Shown here: one piece after another, positions 23,030-34,352 of the stretch
Position numbering within the stretch: the stretch's first letter is position 1
Layout of the letters: the number at the start of each line of letters is the position of its first letter
DNA from: Jaminaea rosea
Lineage: Eukaryota > Basidiomycota > Exobasidiomycetes > Microstromatales
Reading direction: 5' to 3'
DNA: 64,000 nt
NCBI RefSeq assembly: GCF_003144245.1
Contig: NW_020289991.1
Coordinates: 1 to 64,000 of the forward strand
Made by a program: the position numbers and the translations under genes
The notes under the pieces: generated by a model
The model's database searches: none
The model's input: only the letters and a program-made list of their open reading frames with translations
Told to the model about the DNA's origin: nothing

Positions 23030-25866
23030 TCTTGGGCGAGCGCGAGGTGCCAGCAACGATGACTACCAGATCAAGTCTCCGTCAGACTGCTTCGTCCTCG
23101 TCCTGTTGTCTGAAGCAAGAAAGGTACCTTGGCCTTTAAGCCATCTCACCACCGTCCCCGACTTCGCTGCACAAGCTGCCCTCTCTACGCAAAAGAGCTC
23201 TATGGCCACATTTTGTAGAGAGCTCGACGTCATCGACAGCTACAGTAGCCCTCCTTCTCTGGCACTACAGATTCCAGCGAAAGCAAACGCGACGAAGCTG
23301 GCTGCTGCGCCTGCAAGGTGAGTGGGCTTGATGGCTCCTGCTAATCCCCGGTCACGCTCGCGCTGATGCTGACTCTCCTTGCCTCCTTCAGTGCATGCAC
23401 ATCGACCTCAAGCTTTACTCACTCTCAAAACCAGTGCCACTCCGGCCAGCACCGTGCCAGTCTTGTCAGGCTATGAAGCGTAGCTCAAGGTCAACACAAT
23501 AGACGGTGAGCTACGCACAACTCCCCTCTCCGCTTCTACGATGTCGCGAGCCCCCAGGCGATCATCACCACCGTGCGCGGCCATCCAAGTAGATGATCAG
23601 CACGTCTTGTACTCGCCCTGCACTACACGACGTCGCCTCCCCATGAGCCCTCCTCGAACGTCTCTACCGTCTCCACTTGGGCCCCCTCTTAGCAAGAGCA
23701 AGGCGAGGCGAGGCAGTGGCACCGGCTGCGCACCACCGAAAGTCGAGTCCTTCACCTCCCGCTACGACGCCGCCATGCTCACGGCTTCTTCACGGTCAAC
23801 AAGTACGCAGGTCTCAAGAGTGGCTCAACGAAGGCTACCTTCCTCTCGAAGCAGCCCCAGCCTTCCTCGCACCGTCTCCTTGAACTTGTCCACTCCAAAA
23901 ATGTCCAATGTTTTCCAGCAAATCGCTGAGGCCAAGGCCGCCGATGTCCGCGCCCTGTGGCCCATTCTACACGCGATCAAAGAGGCGTACGAGGCTCTTG
24001 GATGGTGCATCGACGCCGAGTACACGATGCCATTCTTTTCTCAGCCAGAGGCGTTCATCAAGATCCACGCCGAGTTTGCTGTTCCTGGTGTCTTCGCGTG
24101 GATGGACTCGGCCCGAGACGTTCCCACTCTCCCCTTTAAGCCTCCCCTGCTCGTCAACTGGCCTCACATGGCGACGTACCTCAAGACGCTGTTCATGAGC
24201 AGCCCCGTCTTTTGTGAGTCTGCTACCGTAGCTGGAAGAGCAAAGCAAGGCTGAGAGGTTCTGACGTTGACTGACCTTACGCATGCAGGGTTCGTCGTCA
24301 ACCTCTACAATGGCGTGACACTCAGTGGGCCCCAACGGGAGTTTGGACACTCGGCCGCTCAAGCGACGGAGACCGCGGAGGGAAAGTCAAGGCCCCCTCT
24401 CTACACGGCATGGGACGATGCGCACGAAGTTCTGACGCACGTCACCTTCGGTGTCCGGGACTGCATCACCTTCCACCGCTACGCCGCCTCGGTCATGGAC
24501 ATGTCAAAGGGCAGACTTTCGGAGCTGGACCCCGTGGCCTTCACGTACGCCTACATCGGCGCGAAGGAGCTTGCCGACTCGTTCCGCTGGCGCATACCAA
24601 TGAGCAAGGGCAAAAAGTACGACGACTTTCTCGCTTCGAAGCTTGGCCCGCGACGCGCTGATGTCGGAGGAGTCAATGCCACCAACTGCTTCTCCAACGC
24701 CGTGCGGTCATTCATTGGTCGCCGTGACGCCCGCAGGAAGGAAGCTCCGCGTAGCGACAACGGTCATCTCGACTTCCTGCTGCATACCGGAGTGGGCGAC
24801 ATGACTCTGGCGTGCAGGGCAATCGTGGGGCTGATGAGGTCGGTCGACGCTGGGTGGAACATTAATATCAGGTGCGACCTCAAAGGAGCTGGCAAGGCAT
24901 GGGTCATCGCTCTGCCGAGCTGCTTCTCGGGCGCATCCTCGATGCTTGATCTTTCCACAGAAGCCGTTCACGAGCCCGGGCTGGAAATTATGGCGCCCGC
25001 GACGAGCGTCAGGTGCACATTGTACCTCACGGAGCGCTCCTACGCGTCGGCTCCTCTGGCGCCTTTCATGGGCAGGCTGGAGGAAGAAAGGGTTATTGCG
25101 CTTCATGACATCCTCGTCGAGACGGACACGGCGAGCGTAGTGACCAAATGGCCTCGCAGCGTTGCCGACGATCATCAAGTACGCCACACCTTCCTCAGGA
25201 TCATCGGCGAATACGCTGGCCAGGCGGACGTCGACGTCGTGCTGGCCCATGCGCCGCCCCACCTTCAAGGCTGGCGCAACCATAGTCCCGCCTCTCAGTC
25301 CGGCTCGATGCCATCCGCCATGCGTCTCCTCGGCTGCTCAATGGCTCGAGGTAGCTTTGCGCGAATTGGCGGCGCAAAGAACGGCCGCGTCACGGTTTTC
25401 TCGGAGAACAGGCGCTCGAGCACCCAGCGAGTCCCCGCAGCCGGCGAAGCTCACTGCCTCTTGCTTTCCGTGGACGACAAGGGCGACCCATGGTATGCAT
25501 ATCGCCCTCTCGACGATTATAGGTCTGCCGTCACGTGGCATCGCTTGAGTCTCGCGGTGAGCAAGGCCATGCAGCTCTGCATCAACGAGGCTATGGCTAC
25601 TTTTGGTCGCACACCGCTACATCGCATCGACAGGCCCCTGAGGAAGAGCAACGGGAGCGAGGATGAATTTCTCGACAGCTTGCTGGCCGGTGCCGACATG
25701 GGCAAGGCGAAGACGACCTTCCTGGGCATACAAATACCTATTGGCGGATGCGCGCGGCTGGACGGTCATGCAGACCAAGCTCGAGCTCTTCCGTCGCCTC
25801 AGCCGTGGGGCTCGCAAGGAAGACCCCTACTTCATCGAGCTGAAGTCGAAGAAAAATTTCTCCTGA
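23030..25866 (+). pseudogene. Unrecognised spliced gene, apparently disrupted
   Basis: Strong coding character spans this interval, including two well-formed GT-AG introns (23319-23391 and 24214-24288; the second keeps the frame and has a CTGAC branch). The longest open part (about 23901 to about 25730) encodes a soluble-looking protein with segments such as ALWPILHAIKEAYEALGW, TYAYIGAKELADSFRW and VRHTFLRIIGEYAGQADVDV; it has no obvious membrane helix, signal peptide or cysteine pattern. The coding signal changes frame more than once, so I believe the gene is broken in several places, unless the assembly is at fault. I do not recognise the family. A captured foreign gene, including a viral one, cannot be excluded, so I treat it as a fossil. 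It sits directly upstream of the secreted-protein array. Confidence 0.45.
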
Positions 25867-26209
25867 TGGTCACTCCATCGGGCCCCCACCACCACTACCA
25901 CGAGTCGACAGACCTCGCAGCCAACGCACCGCATCCGGGGCACCAAGCCTCAACCGCCAACTGCACCCAAGGACATGCAGCCTGCGGGCCCACCAGGACA
26001 CGCATCCATTGCTCAACTTCCTTGCTTGGTGCAAAGACTGTTGCGCGGGGGCAGAAGGATGTGTTGAAGGCATATCGTTTGCTGCTTGCTGCCAACGCTC
26101 CCCGTCGGCCCTCCGCGGCTCGCGCCCGACCTATTCCTCACATGGTCAGCCCTCCCCGCCCTCTTGCTTCTGAATTCACACCCAATCTTATCATCGCTCT
26201 CGTAGCATC

Positions 26210-27095
26210 ATGCACCTTTTCGCGCTAGCCTTGACTGCTTTATCTTCCATCGTTGTCTTCGTCGAGGCCCAACAGGGGGGCATAGGCAAGGGGCGACCAA
26301 GCAACCCCATCAATCCTAAGGCGAGCACCAGACCTCTGAACCCACCCCGGGCATGCGTGGACACCAACATCTTCTGCCTCACGTACGCAAACAGCACCCA
26401 ACAGAGCAACACGGCGATGCTGACCCAAGTCGCTTCGCGTCCCGCAGCGAGCAGATCGGCAAAAATGCCTACACTGGTGTGCAAGTGCGAGGGCATGCTG
26501 CTTGGTCAGTGAAGCACGATAACAGAGCCTGGCGCACAACCGGTGAGCGAAGTGTGGTGACTGCAATAGCTCCCACTGTACCACTGACAGAGCCAGCATA
26601 AGCCAACGTTGCAGCTTTCCTTGGTGCGCTATCATCGTGCCATTCCATCTTTTGCTCGCTAATCACCGCGGTGACCGTCTCGCCCGTGGTTGAAACATCT
26701 CGTAGCTACCGACTCGGGCGATGTCGACCTGAACTGTAATGACAGCAAGGATCCAAAAGATCATGTTCACATCAATTACGGTTTTGCCGCCAACGGAGGA
26801 ACGTGAGTCCCCGCTGCTGACGCTAGTCGATCACGTAGGCCAAAGCTTACCCCAACCCTGTCTGGCCTGTCGCCAGGAGCTATCTCGCCATGGACAAAAA
26901 TCTAACCGAGGGACATGCCTCGGATGGTTAGTACATTGTGAGTTGCGCTCATACAGGTATCTGCTGCGCTGCGCACTCGAAATGTTTGCGGCCAGTTGAC
27001 CATCCTGTTTCCCTCCGCTCGATCAGCGCGAACGGGGCGTGCTTACGACGCAGCGGGTCTGGGTGGACTTTATCGTGTGGTGCAAGGACTTCTGA
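26210..27095 (+). pseudogene. Array member A1: small secreted four-Cys protein, broken copy
   Basis: First of six 'A' copies. Exons by comparison with its paralogues: 26210-26382, 26448-26542, 26615-26623 (9-nt microexon), 26706-26802, 26877-26937 and 27027-27095. Exon 1 gives a signal peptide (MHLFALALTALSSIVVFVEA), a Pro/Lys-rich spacer and the family motif ACVDTNIFCLT, which ends at intron 1. Exon 4 has the conserved Gly-Asp-Val-Asp-Leu-Asn-Cys core, exon 5 the S-Y-L-A-M segment, exon 6 the W-V-D-F-I-V-W-C-K-D-F end. It is most similar to A2 (exons 4 and 5 nearly identical), so the two are a recent duplicate pair. The reading frame appears interrupted about once in the late part; I treat it as a fossil copy. 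Family function unknown. Confidence 0.65.
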
Positions 27096-27295
27096 TCGAA
27101 GTCTCGCAGCGCCGAACCCAGGGTCAAAGGGCATCAGAAGCGACTTTGCTCTCTTGCTACGGTTCCGCCGCCACTCCTTGGCCCTCCCGCTCCCGCACCG
27201 GAGATACTCTTAACACTGCCGGCCTCGCTGCTTCGTAGCGCTCTTGCTTCTGAATGCACATGTCAACATTGACCGCCACCATTACCGCTCGAGCA

Positions 27296-28210
27296 ATGGT
27301 GCACCTCATCACTCTAGCCCTGACTGCTCTCCTCGCCCTCATTGTCTCCGCAAGGGCGCCGCGAGCCGGCAATGGCAATGGAAGGCCCGGCCACAAGGAT
27401 CCTACTCCGCCGCGACCTGCCTTGAATCGCCCGCATCCTCCCACGGCATGCGGGATCACCAACATCTTCTGCCTCACGTGAGTGAAGACTCCATTTGAGA
27501 AAGAGGCACTCTGCCGCTCAGCCGCTGCCTCCCGCCGCATCCACAGTGTACAGCTTGGGAAAAACGCCTTCACTACGGTACAAGTGCGCGGACATGCGGC
27601 TTGGTCGGTGACGCACGACGGCGGAGCCTTTCGCACCTTTGGTGAGAGCGGTGCGTGACCGCGCTTGAGATTCTACTGACCGGCTAGCCCTGACGGCCTG
27701 TCGCAGCTTTCCTTGGTACGCCCTTCATGTGACGCAGCACAGTGCACGCTTACATGCGCGCTAACCTTTTCCTTTCCCCCTCCTCTCTCGCACCGCAGGC
27801 ACCGACTCGGGCGATGTCAACCTGAACTGCAACAACAGCAAGGATCCAAAAGACCATGTTCACATCAACTTTGGCCTGGCCACCAACGGAGGAACGTGAG
27901 TGCCCCGTGCCCATCCTGCTACGACGCACGGAGTGACTCGACCTGACCTCTGCCTGGCCCGCTGTCGTTGCACGCACCGCACCGCACCGCACCAGGAGCT
28001 ATCTCGCCATGGACAAGAATCTGACCGAGGGACACGCATCGGATGGTCAGAAGATTCTGCGTTGCGCTGCACTGCCCTGCCCCCCACCCCCGGATCGTTT
28101 GCGAACGGCTGGCTGACATGCTCTTGCTTCCGCTCGGGCAGGATCAGCGAGGCGTGCTTACGACGCAGCAGGTCTGGGTGGATTTCGCCGTGTGGTGCAA
28201 GGACTTCTGA
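27296..28210 (+). pseudogene. Array member A2: small secreted four-Cys protein, probably broken copy
   Basis: Exons: 27296-27477, 27547-27641, 27707-27715 (9-nt microexon), 27799-27895, 27996-28056 and 28142-28210. I chose ATG 27296 because it aligns with the A1 start (MVHLITLALTALLALIVSARA, signal peptide); an in-frame ATG lies 42 nt upstream. A Pro-rich spacer leads to ACGITNIFCLT. Exon 2 ends with the F-R-T-F-G junction, exon 4 has DVNLNC, exon 6 ends WVDFAVWCKDF. All four family cysteines are present. The last intron is not well formed, so normal splicing is doubtful and I count one likely break; cDNA would decide. A repeated ACCGC run lies just before the exon 5 acceptor. Confidence 0.62.
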
Positions 28211-28401
28211 GCGGGGAGGCTATTCCGTGCTCAGACGACGGGGCCTCTTGCTTTGGCTCCAGTCTTAAACATGCCCGTCTACCCACCCATTGCTCCTCGG
28301 CAATTCAAGAGACCCTGCCAGCGGTACCGCCTCTCGCGCGTGTCTTCGCTCCTCGTCTTACTATACCCACCCATTCCCATCTGTGCAGTACAGTATCGAC
28401 C

Positions 28402-29217
28402 ATGCCTAGCCGGCAAGTAGCTCTCATCTTTGCCACCTTACTGGCCTTGAGCGCAACGATTCGTGGCGGTCGCGCTATCAACCGTCTCGACCCACGCTAC
28501 ATCTCCCCTGAGCCTCCGCTGGCATGCACGAACAACACCATCTTCTGCCTGACGTGCGTAGGAGCAAGAGACTGGCTCTGTCTTGCTAGCAACTTACGTC
28601 CCACGCGCCGCCAACAGTCTACAGACGGCGAATGATGCTTTTCAGAATTGGACCGTACAAGGTAATGTGAACTGGATGGATGTGCAGAAGCGATGGAGTT
28701 GGCGCACCTACGGTGAGAGTGCGGGCTGAATGACAGAGTCGACCACTCGAGCACTGTTGACCACAGCGGCGCGGCATGTTGTCGGCAGGATTCAATGGTG
28801 GGTCAGGGCCGGAATCGTGATGCATTCTCGGCTGACGCGGTGTCATCTCCAGATACGGCCTCCGGAGACTTTGACCTCTATTGCAAGGATCCCAGGGCAC
28901 CGAAAGAGCATGCGCATATCAGCTGGTTTTTCACCAGGTGGAAGACGTGAGTCAGTGCCTCCATTTTGAGACGCTGGGTTTGTCTAAGCTCTGTTTGCAC
29001 CGACCTGACAGGAGCAACCTGACGCTCAGCAACGCATTGGTCATAGGGCTCTCCTCGGACGGTCAGGGTCTCGTGAGCCCTGGCTCAATTCTCCACTCAT
29101 TCCGCTCGCCGGCTGAAGCGCGCTCGCTGGCTGTCTGCGCAACAGAACACCGGAGGCATAATCAAGACTTCGCTGGAGTGGGTGACTTTCGTCGTATGGT
29201 GCAAGGCCTATCTGTGA
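28402..29217 (+). CDS. Array member A3: small secreted four-Cys protein
   Basis: Six exons: 28402-28553, 28618-28712, 28789-28797 (9 nt, GATTCAATG), 28853-28946, 29012-29072 and 29146-29217; 160 residues, whole. The signal peptide (VALIFATLLALSATIRGGRA) is followed by a short spacer and the family motif LACTNNTIFCLT. The mature part contains TLQTANDAF, the W-R-T-Y-G junction before intron 2, SGDFDLYC in exon 4, SNLTLSNALVIGLSSDGQGL in exon 5 and WVTFVVWCKAY at the end. Cysteines: two in the first motif, one in exon 4, one near the C-terminus, consistent with two disulfides. Intron phases are 2, 1, 1, 2 and 0, the same as the other A copies. Secreted; role unknown, effector-like by size, secretion and tandem expansion. 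Confidence 0.82.
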
Positions 29218-29393
29218 CTTGGCATGGCAATAATGTTTGCCTTTGCTCTGGCAGGTCGCTGACAAAAACCAGCCGCAGCAATCCGCCGAGCCTTGCTCCC
29301 CTCGTTTCCTCCTGTTCTGCACATTGCTCTCGAATCGTCTCATCGTCTCCTTCTCAACTTTGTTGCCACTCGCCCTACAGCTTGACAATCATA

Positions 29394-30153
29394 ATGCGCA
29401 AGCCCCCCGCTCTGTTCTTTCTCCGAGCGCTGACAGCATTCTCCTCCCTGGCAACCCCGAGCGTGGCCCTCAAACTTGCAAAGCGCTTCGTGACACCTCA
29501 ACCTCCAGAGGTGTGCAACGGAACCTCCCTCTTTTGCCTCACGTGAGTGCGCGAAAGGGCGGACCGGAAATGTACGGTACGACAGTCACTGATGCTGGCA
29601 TCCTCAGCGTACAGCGGGGCAACAAAGCTCTACAAGCTGAAAATGTTCGAGGTAACTTGCTCTGGATTGCCGATCAGGAGCTTGATTGGAGGACGTACGG
29701 TCAGTTCGCGGTGTGTTCTCATTTACTGAAGCTGACTCGGTTCTGTGCTTCTCAGGCTTCGACGGTGCGTGGCCTGCACCCAAAGAGACTGCTCCTCGCT
29801 CACTGCCACGCTCGCTAGACCTTGTCTCGGGCGACATAGACCTCAACTGCCTCGACAGCATCGTGCGAGTCAACTTCGGTTTCGCTACCCGTGGCGGAAA
29901 GTGAGGAGCAGCCAGCGATGGCGGTAGCAATGGCGTTGCCTTCGCGCCCCCACTGACGCACGTTCACTCAGCTCGTACCTCCCCGTCAGCTCCAACTTGG
30001 CAGAAGCTCTCGCCTCTGATGGACAGACCTTGGTGAGCATCAGCTCCTCTTCGAAGGTTCGGCGTGCTGACATGGTGCTCGCAGCGAAAACGCGGCGTCA
30101 TTAAGACGAACGTGCCCTTTGTCGACTTTATCGTCTTCTGCGAGGACTATTGA
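29394..30153 (+). CDS. Array member A4: small secreted four-Cys protein
   Basis: Six exons: 29394-29542, 29608-29699, 29756-29764 (9 nt, GCTTCGACG), 29819-29900, 29972-30032 and 30085-30153; 153 residues, whole. The signal peptide ends near SVALKLAKR; the KR could be a Kex2-type site just before FVTPQPPEVC. The first motif is VCNGTSLFCLT. Exon 2 ends LDWRTYG, exon 4 carries SGDIDLNC and FGFATRGG, exon 5 SYLPVSSNLAEALASDGQTL, exon 6 ends FVDFIVFCEDY. Exon 4 is 12-15 nt shorter than in the other A copies. The penultimate tryptophan of the W-C end is replaced by Phe (VFC). All four cysteines are kept. Confidence 0.82.
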
Positions 30154-30305
30154 GCAAAAGGGCAGCGGGGTCGCCTTTGCATCGTCCTTTGCTCTCTGCT
30201 GCGGGCGAAGGCGGTGGGACTCCGGAACAATGTCAGACATCTCCGAAGAGCACACCGCCCGCCTCCGTCTCCCCTTCTTGCTTCTGTACCACTGATCTTA
30301 CTCGC

Positions 30306-31101
30306 ATGATGATGTTCTCCGCTCTTCTCATACTACCGATAGCAGCGCTTGTGACCTGCTCTCGAGCTGCCTCTCACAGCGTCATGAGCATGGTCGCTCC
30401 ACGATTCGTACCTCCAAGATGGCCCAAAGCGTGTGGTGAAACGAACGTCTTCTGTCTAACGTCAGTTCATCCCTCACGACCGCTCATGAAGCCAACAAAG
30501 AGCTCACCTTCCCTGCCTCTTCCGACGTGCTAAGCTTGCAGACGGCTAATCACGCCTTGCAAGGTCTGAAGGTACGAGGACATATTGCCTGGCAGGCCCG
30601 TCAGGGCATAGACTGGGGCATCTGGGGTGAGCACGAGGCTCTGCCGCTCCCACACCATCACCGCTCAACTTTCCTCTTACTCCGCAGCATTTGATGGTAC
30701 GTCATTTTGAGCTCGAGCGAGTGCTCATCGACCTTTCATTGAGCCGCGTTGTTGTTAGCTACCACTTCCGGAGAGGCAGACCTCTACTGTCGCGGCAACA
30801 AGACCGAAGACAACCACGCGAGGATCAGTTGGGGTTGTGCTACGAACGGCGGGAGGTGTGTGCTGCAGTTGCGTTTACCAGCAGCAATCGTTGACGTACA
30901 CTTACATGCCGCCATTCAGCAACTATCTTGCTCTAAGCAAAGGCCTGGTCCAGGGGCTTGCCTCAGACGGACAGACGTTGGTGAGCGATGTCTACGATCA
31001 GGGTACACCGTGCTGTGCTGACAATCTCCCAGCACGAACGAGGAGTGCTCGTGTCGACTCGCCCATGGGTCGACTTCACGGTATTCTGCAAAGATTGGTA
31101 G
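30306..31101 (+). CDS. Array member A5: small secreted four-Cys protein
   Basis: Six exons: 30306-30460, 30535-30626, 30688-30696 (9 nt, CATTTGATG), 30759-30855, 30920-30980 and 31033-31101; 160 residues, whole. Starts with three consecutive ATGs; the first is used here. Signal peptide MMMFSALLILPIAALVTCSRA contains an extra Cys that should be removed with it. The motif is KACGETNVFCLT. Exon 2 reads TLQTANHALQGLKVRGHIAW and resembles A3; exon 4 SGEADLYCRGN with an extra Cys (WGCATNGG), giving five mature cysteines; exon 6 RPWVDFTVFCKDW. The exon 2 acceptor is placed at CTAAG because only that keeps the frame and aligns with A3. Confidence 0.8.
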
Positions 31102-31286
31102 TCAAGGCGTGGCTGTCACGCCTTTCCACTTCACCTTCGTGCCGCTCCGGCCCGATATGTCACCTACTCTCGTACGGCAGACCGCCAACCCTCGACCCTC
31201 CCAATTTTACAGTACCGTGCACGTTCCAGGCTCGCCTCGCCATAATTCCTCTTTCCCTCCAACCCACAACTGCTCACATCGCCACC

Positions 31287-32253
31287 ATGCAACTGCAGAC
31301 TGCGATGCTCTCAACGCTACTGATCACCCTCGTTGCTTTCATTGCCCTCGGCCTGGCGGCGACCGTTCCACTAGATAGTGTCGACACACGCACCCTCTCC
31401 ATCACGAACAGGTCGTCCTCCATCGAAGTCGAGCGTCGCTTTATTCCCTCGACGACCCCGAAGGCCTGCCTTGGGACGAACATCTTCTGCCTCACGTATG
31501 TTGGGAGCGAAGTACATGTAGAGTCGTCAGCTGTGAGCTTAGCAGTTTTCTCTCTCGCTTGCACAGCCTCCAGCTAGACAGGCGCGCTCTAGGACCCGTT
31601 CACCCGCGCGGCAACGTTGCGTGGGTCTACACGCACGACGACGCTAGGTGGCGAACCTGGGGTCCGTAAATTGGCTCCCATACTCCTTCACGACTGCTTC
31701 GTCCCTTCATACTGACCCGTCTCCCTCCCCCCCCCCCCCCCCCCCCCCCCCGCGTCTTGGCTCCCTTCGCCTCCCCCCCCCTTCGCGCGCAGCCTTCAAG
31801 AGTGGGTTCTCGCAAAGCGAGATAGGCGAGGCAAGACGTACACGCTAAGTTCTCCGCCGTGCCGCTTACGGTTCCGCAGCCATCAGCTCAGGTGACGCCG
31901 ACTTGTACTGCAACCTCAATCGAACAGAGGCGAACAAAGTGCATATAAACTGGGGCTACTCTGTTGGTGGCAAGTGAGTGCGCCGCAGACACGGGCGCAC
32001 GCAAGGTCCTGATCCTGACACACCCGCGTCTCGCGACGCTTGCCTCTCCGTACTGTAGCAGCTACATCTCCCTGAGCACCGACCTTGGTATTGCACAGGC
32101 TACGGATGGGCAGACGCTTGTGAGTGAGAAGAGCGGCAGGAAGCGATGTTTGCCAGAGACTGATATGTGGCATGCTATATGTAGCGAGGCCACGGCGCCA
32201 TTGTTTCCGCGCAGAAGTGGGTTGACTTTATCGCGTGGTGCAAGGACTTTTGA
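31287..32253 (+). CDS. Array member A6: small secreted four-Cys protein
   Basis: Six exons: 31287-31495, 31567-31661, 31793-31801 (9 nt, CCTTCAAGA), 31880-31973, 32059-32119 and 32185-32253; 178 residues, the longest A copy because of a longer spacer after the signal peptide (LITLVAFIALGLAATVP). The spacer ends VERRFIPSTTPKAC, with a possible dibasic processing site. The motif is ACLGTNIFCLT. Exon 4: SGDADLYCNLN ... HINWGYSVGG; exon 5: SYISLSTDLGIAQATDGQTL; exon 6: KWVDFIAWCKDF. Intron 2 contains an uninterrupted run of 25 cytosines (31727-31751) and a second C run close to the acceptor. Last A copy before the array changes to the B architecture. Confidence 0.82.
31727..31751. repeat. Poly-C tract inside an intron
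   Basis: 25 consecutive cytosines in intron 2 of array member A6, followed about 30 nt later by a shorter C run. The length is prone to sequencing error and slippage. Confidence 0.85.
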
Positions 32254-32593
32254 TGTCAATGAGGTGGCAGTGTCGAATAGATTGCCTCGGCACTGAGGCG
32301 TTGCTACTACCTCGCGGCGGTATTTTCAATGAACTTGCTCTGCGTTTGCTCCCCGTCTAAATGCGCCGCTTGAGGATCGAGTAGCGAGACGGGCCGCGAC
32401 TCCCGCGCCCTTTTGCTCTAGCTGGGCGGCAGGATTGGCCCCCTCATGACCCAGCGGCTTCAAGGTGAGCGTGACGTACGCCCATGACCCAGGCCAGCCA
32501 GCCATTCTACAGCAATTTGCCTCGCTTCCCTCTTGTCTCTGCTCCTTGCCTCTCCCCCACCCGCTCATCATCGTCCCAACCCGAAAACTTACG

Positions 32594-33234
32594 ATGCTCG
32601 CCACCAAGCTCGTTCACCTCGCAGTGATCTTCGCTGGCCTCTGTGGCGCCGCCACTTCAAAGACAATGACTGCGCGCGCCACCATACCGCGTCCCGCTGC
32701 GTGTGGTAAGCCGGAGACATACTGTCTTACTGTAGACGTGTCCCAGGGTCTGCCACGCAACATTCTCCATCCCGAACGCGCCATTACCTGGATCACAGGA
32801 GGTCAGGCAACGGGATGGCGCACGTATGGTTAGTAATCCAAAAAGTGACCACCCCTCCTCTGCCCCGCTGACGCACCATGCCGCCAGCTTTCAATGGCAA
32901 GTTCCGCGGGACGGTGCCCATCAACTGCGGCAAGCAGGGCTATCAGGACCTCGACATCTGGTTTGGATGGGTCAAGGGTTGGTGAGTAGCTCGAGGCAGG
33001 GCGCGAGGATCCTGCCACTCACGCGTTCTCGCAGGAGCAACATGAGTACGATCAGCACGCTCCTCCAGGCTAGAAGCTCCGACGACCAGTCGATGGTGCG
33101 TGCATTAGCGTGATGGATAGCATGCGACAGCCAGATGCTAACGTCCAGGACTTTTGCAGAACCCACACGCGCAAGGCACATCCCTGGGCTCTTCCACGCC
33201 TTGGGTCGACTTTGATGTCTGGTGTATCACCTGA
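32594..33234 (+). CDS. Array member B1: small secreted four-Cys protein (four-exon form)
   Basis: First 'B' copy. Four exons: 32594-32828, 32888-32981, 33035-33095 and 33160-33234; 154 residues, whole. Signal peptide LVHLAVIFAGLCGAATS; the first motif is ACGKPETYCLTV, still A-like in its Ala-Cys, but with no intron after CLT. Exon 1 runs on to the W-R-T-Y-G junction; exon 2 starts AFNGKFRGTVPINC and ends DIWFGWVKGW; exon 3 (61 nt) SNMSTISTLLQ; exon 4 SLGSSTPWVDFDVWC. The A intron 1 and the intron after the microexon are both absent. Introns: 59, 53 and 64 nt, phases 1, 2 and 0. Confidence 0.85.
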
Positions 33235-33628
33235 GCACGGCGCCGCTCCTACGCCTAGTGGTCCGAGAGGGATAGGACCCTCATTTCCATCAATGTTGAG
33301 CGCGTAAACCACCACTGAAATCTATCTTGATGCCTCTTCCCTTCTGCGCGTGCTTGACTAGTCCTATAGCTCGGAGAGTGCCGCCTCACCCGGCGGGCCG
33401 CCCCTTCATAAGCCAATGAGAAAGACTCGCCGTCCCCTGCGGTGTGGTACGGTTCGGCTCGAGACGCGTTTAGGCGGCTCGACAATGACGGCGAGATATT
33501 CGTGGCCGTGAACATCGGACGATGTCGAGACGAAAACCCGACTTGCAACGGGCCATCTGCTTGCCCTTCTCTAGTCGCTGCTGATCGAACCTACAGGCTC
33601 GCCCAACACATCAACCTCAACACATACG

Positions 33629-34352
33629 ATGCTCTTCACAGACCTCCTCTTTTTGGCAGCCTACGCCTGCACGCTCGGCTACACATTTGCCGTCCCCGCA
33701 GTGTTCGCCAACACCTCCACGACCGATATAGCGGACCTGGCTGCTCGCAGAATCATCGGCCCTTCGCAGCATGGCTACATCCCCTTTGTTCATCCGGCGC
33801 GATGCCACACGAACAACATCTACTGCCTCACGGTCTCGACGGGTCGCGGCGATCCCCTGCCATTTCGTGATGCATACGGCAAGATATCCTGGATTGAGGG
33901 TGAAGTTGGAGATAATTGGCGTACCGCGGGTGAGGAGCGCAAACGAGGCGGGAGGAGTCGAATGTAGACTGACCGCGCAGTCTCTTTAAGCCTTCAATGG
34001 CCAGTTCCGTGGTACATTGCCCGTCAATTGTGGGCCGACTGGATATCAGGACGTCGACATATGGCTTGGCATGGTGAAGGGATGGTGAGCATCGTCGCCT
34101 TGACCGCAAGATGTGTCGACCTTGCTGACTGTACGGCGTCGCGTCGCAGGAGTAACATGAGTACCAGGGCGCCTTTCATCGAAGGCAAGACTTCTGACGG
34201 CAAGATGATGGTGCGTGCATCCGGAACGAGAGCCAGGTCAGCTCCAAATGCTCACCACCCTCTCGTGCGCGCAGCTGCCCGGCGTGCATGGCGCAGCCGT
34301 TGGATCAGGCATGCCCTGGGTCGACTTTGCTGTCTGGTGTGTCGATGCTTGA
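33629..34352 (+). CDS. Array member B2: small secreted four-Cys protein
   Basis: Four exons: 33629-33929, 33991-34084, 34150-34210 and 34275-34352; 177 residues, whole. The signal peptide (LLFLAAYACTLGYTFAVPA) is followed by a spacer of about 35 residues and the motif ARCHTNNIYCLTV. Exon 2: AFNGQFRGTLPVNCGPTGYQ ... DIWLGMVKGW; exon 3: SNMSTRAPFIEGKTSDGKMM; exon 4: AAVGSGMPWVDFAVWCVDA. The Trp of the usual F-G-W is Met here. The exon 2 acceptor (TTTAAG) lies just after a CAG that would break the frame. It pairs with B3 by spacer and start sequence (MLFT). Confidence 0.85.

Noticed and set aside
25867-26228. Continuation of the frame of the unrecognised gene up to the array
   Set aside because: Beyond about 25.87 kb the frame is Pro/His/Ala-rich without structure and overlaps the start of array member A1; it looks like read-through of a non-coding region.
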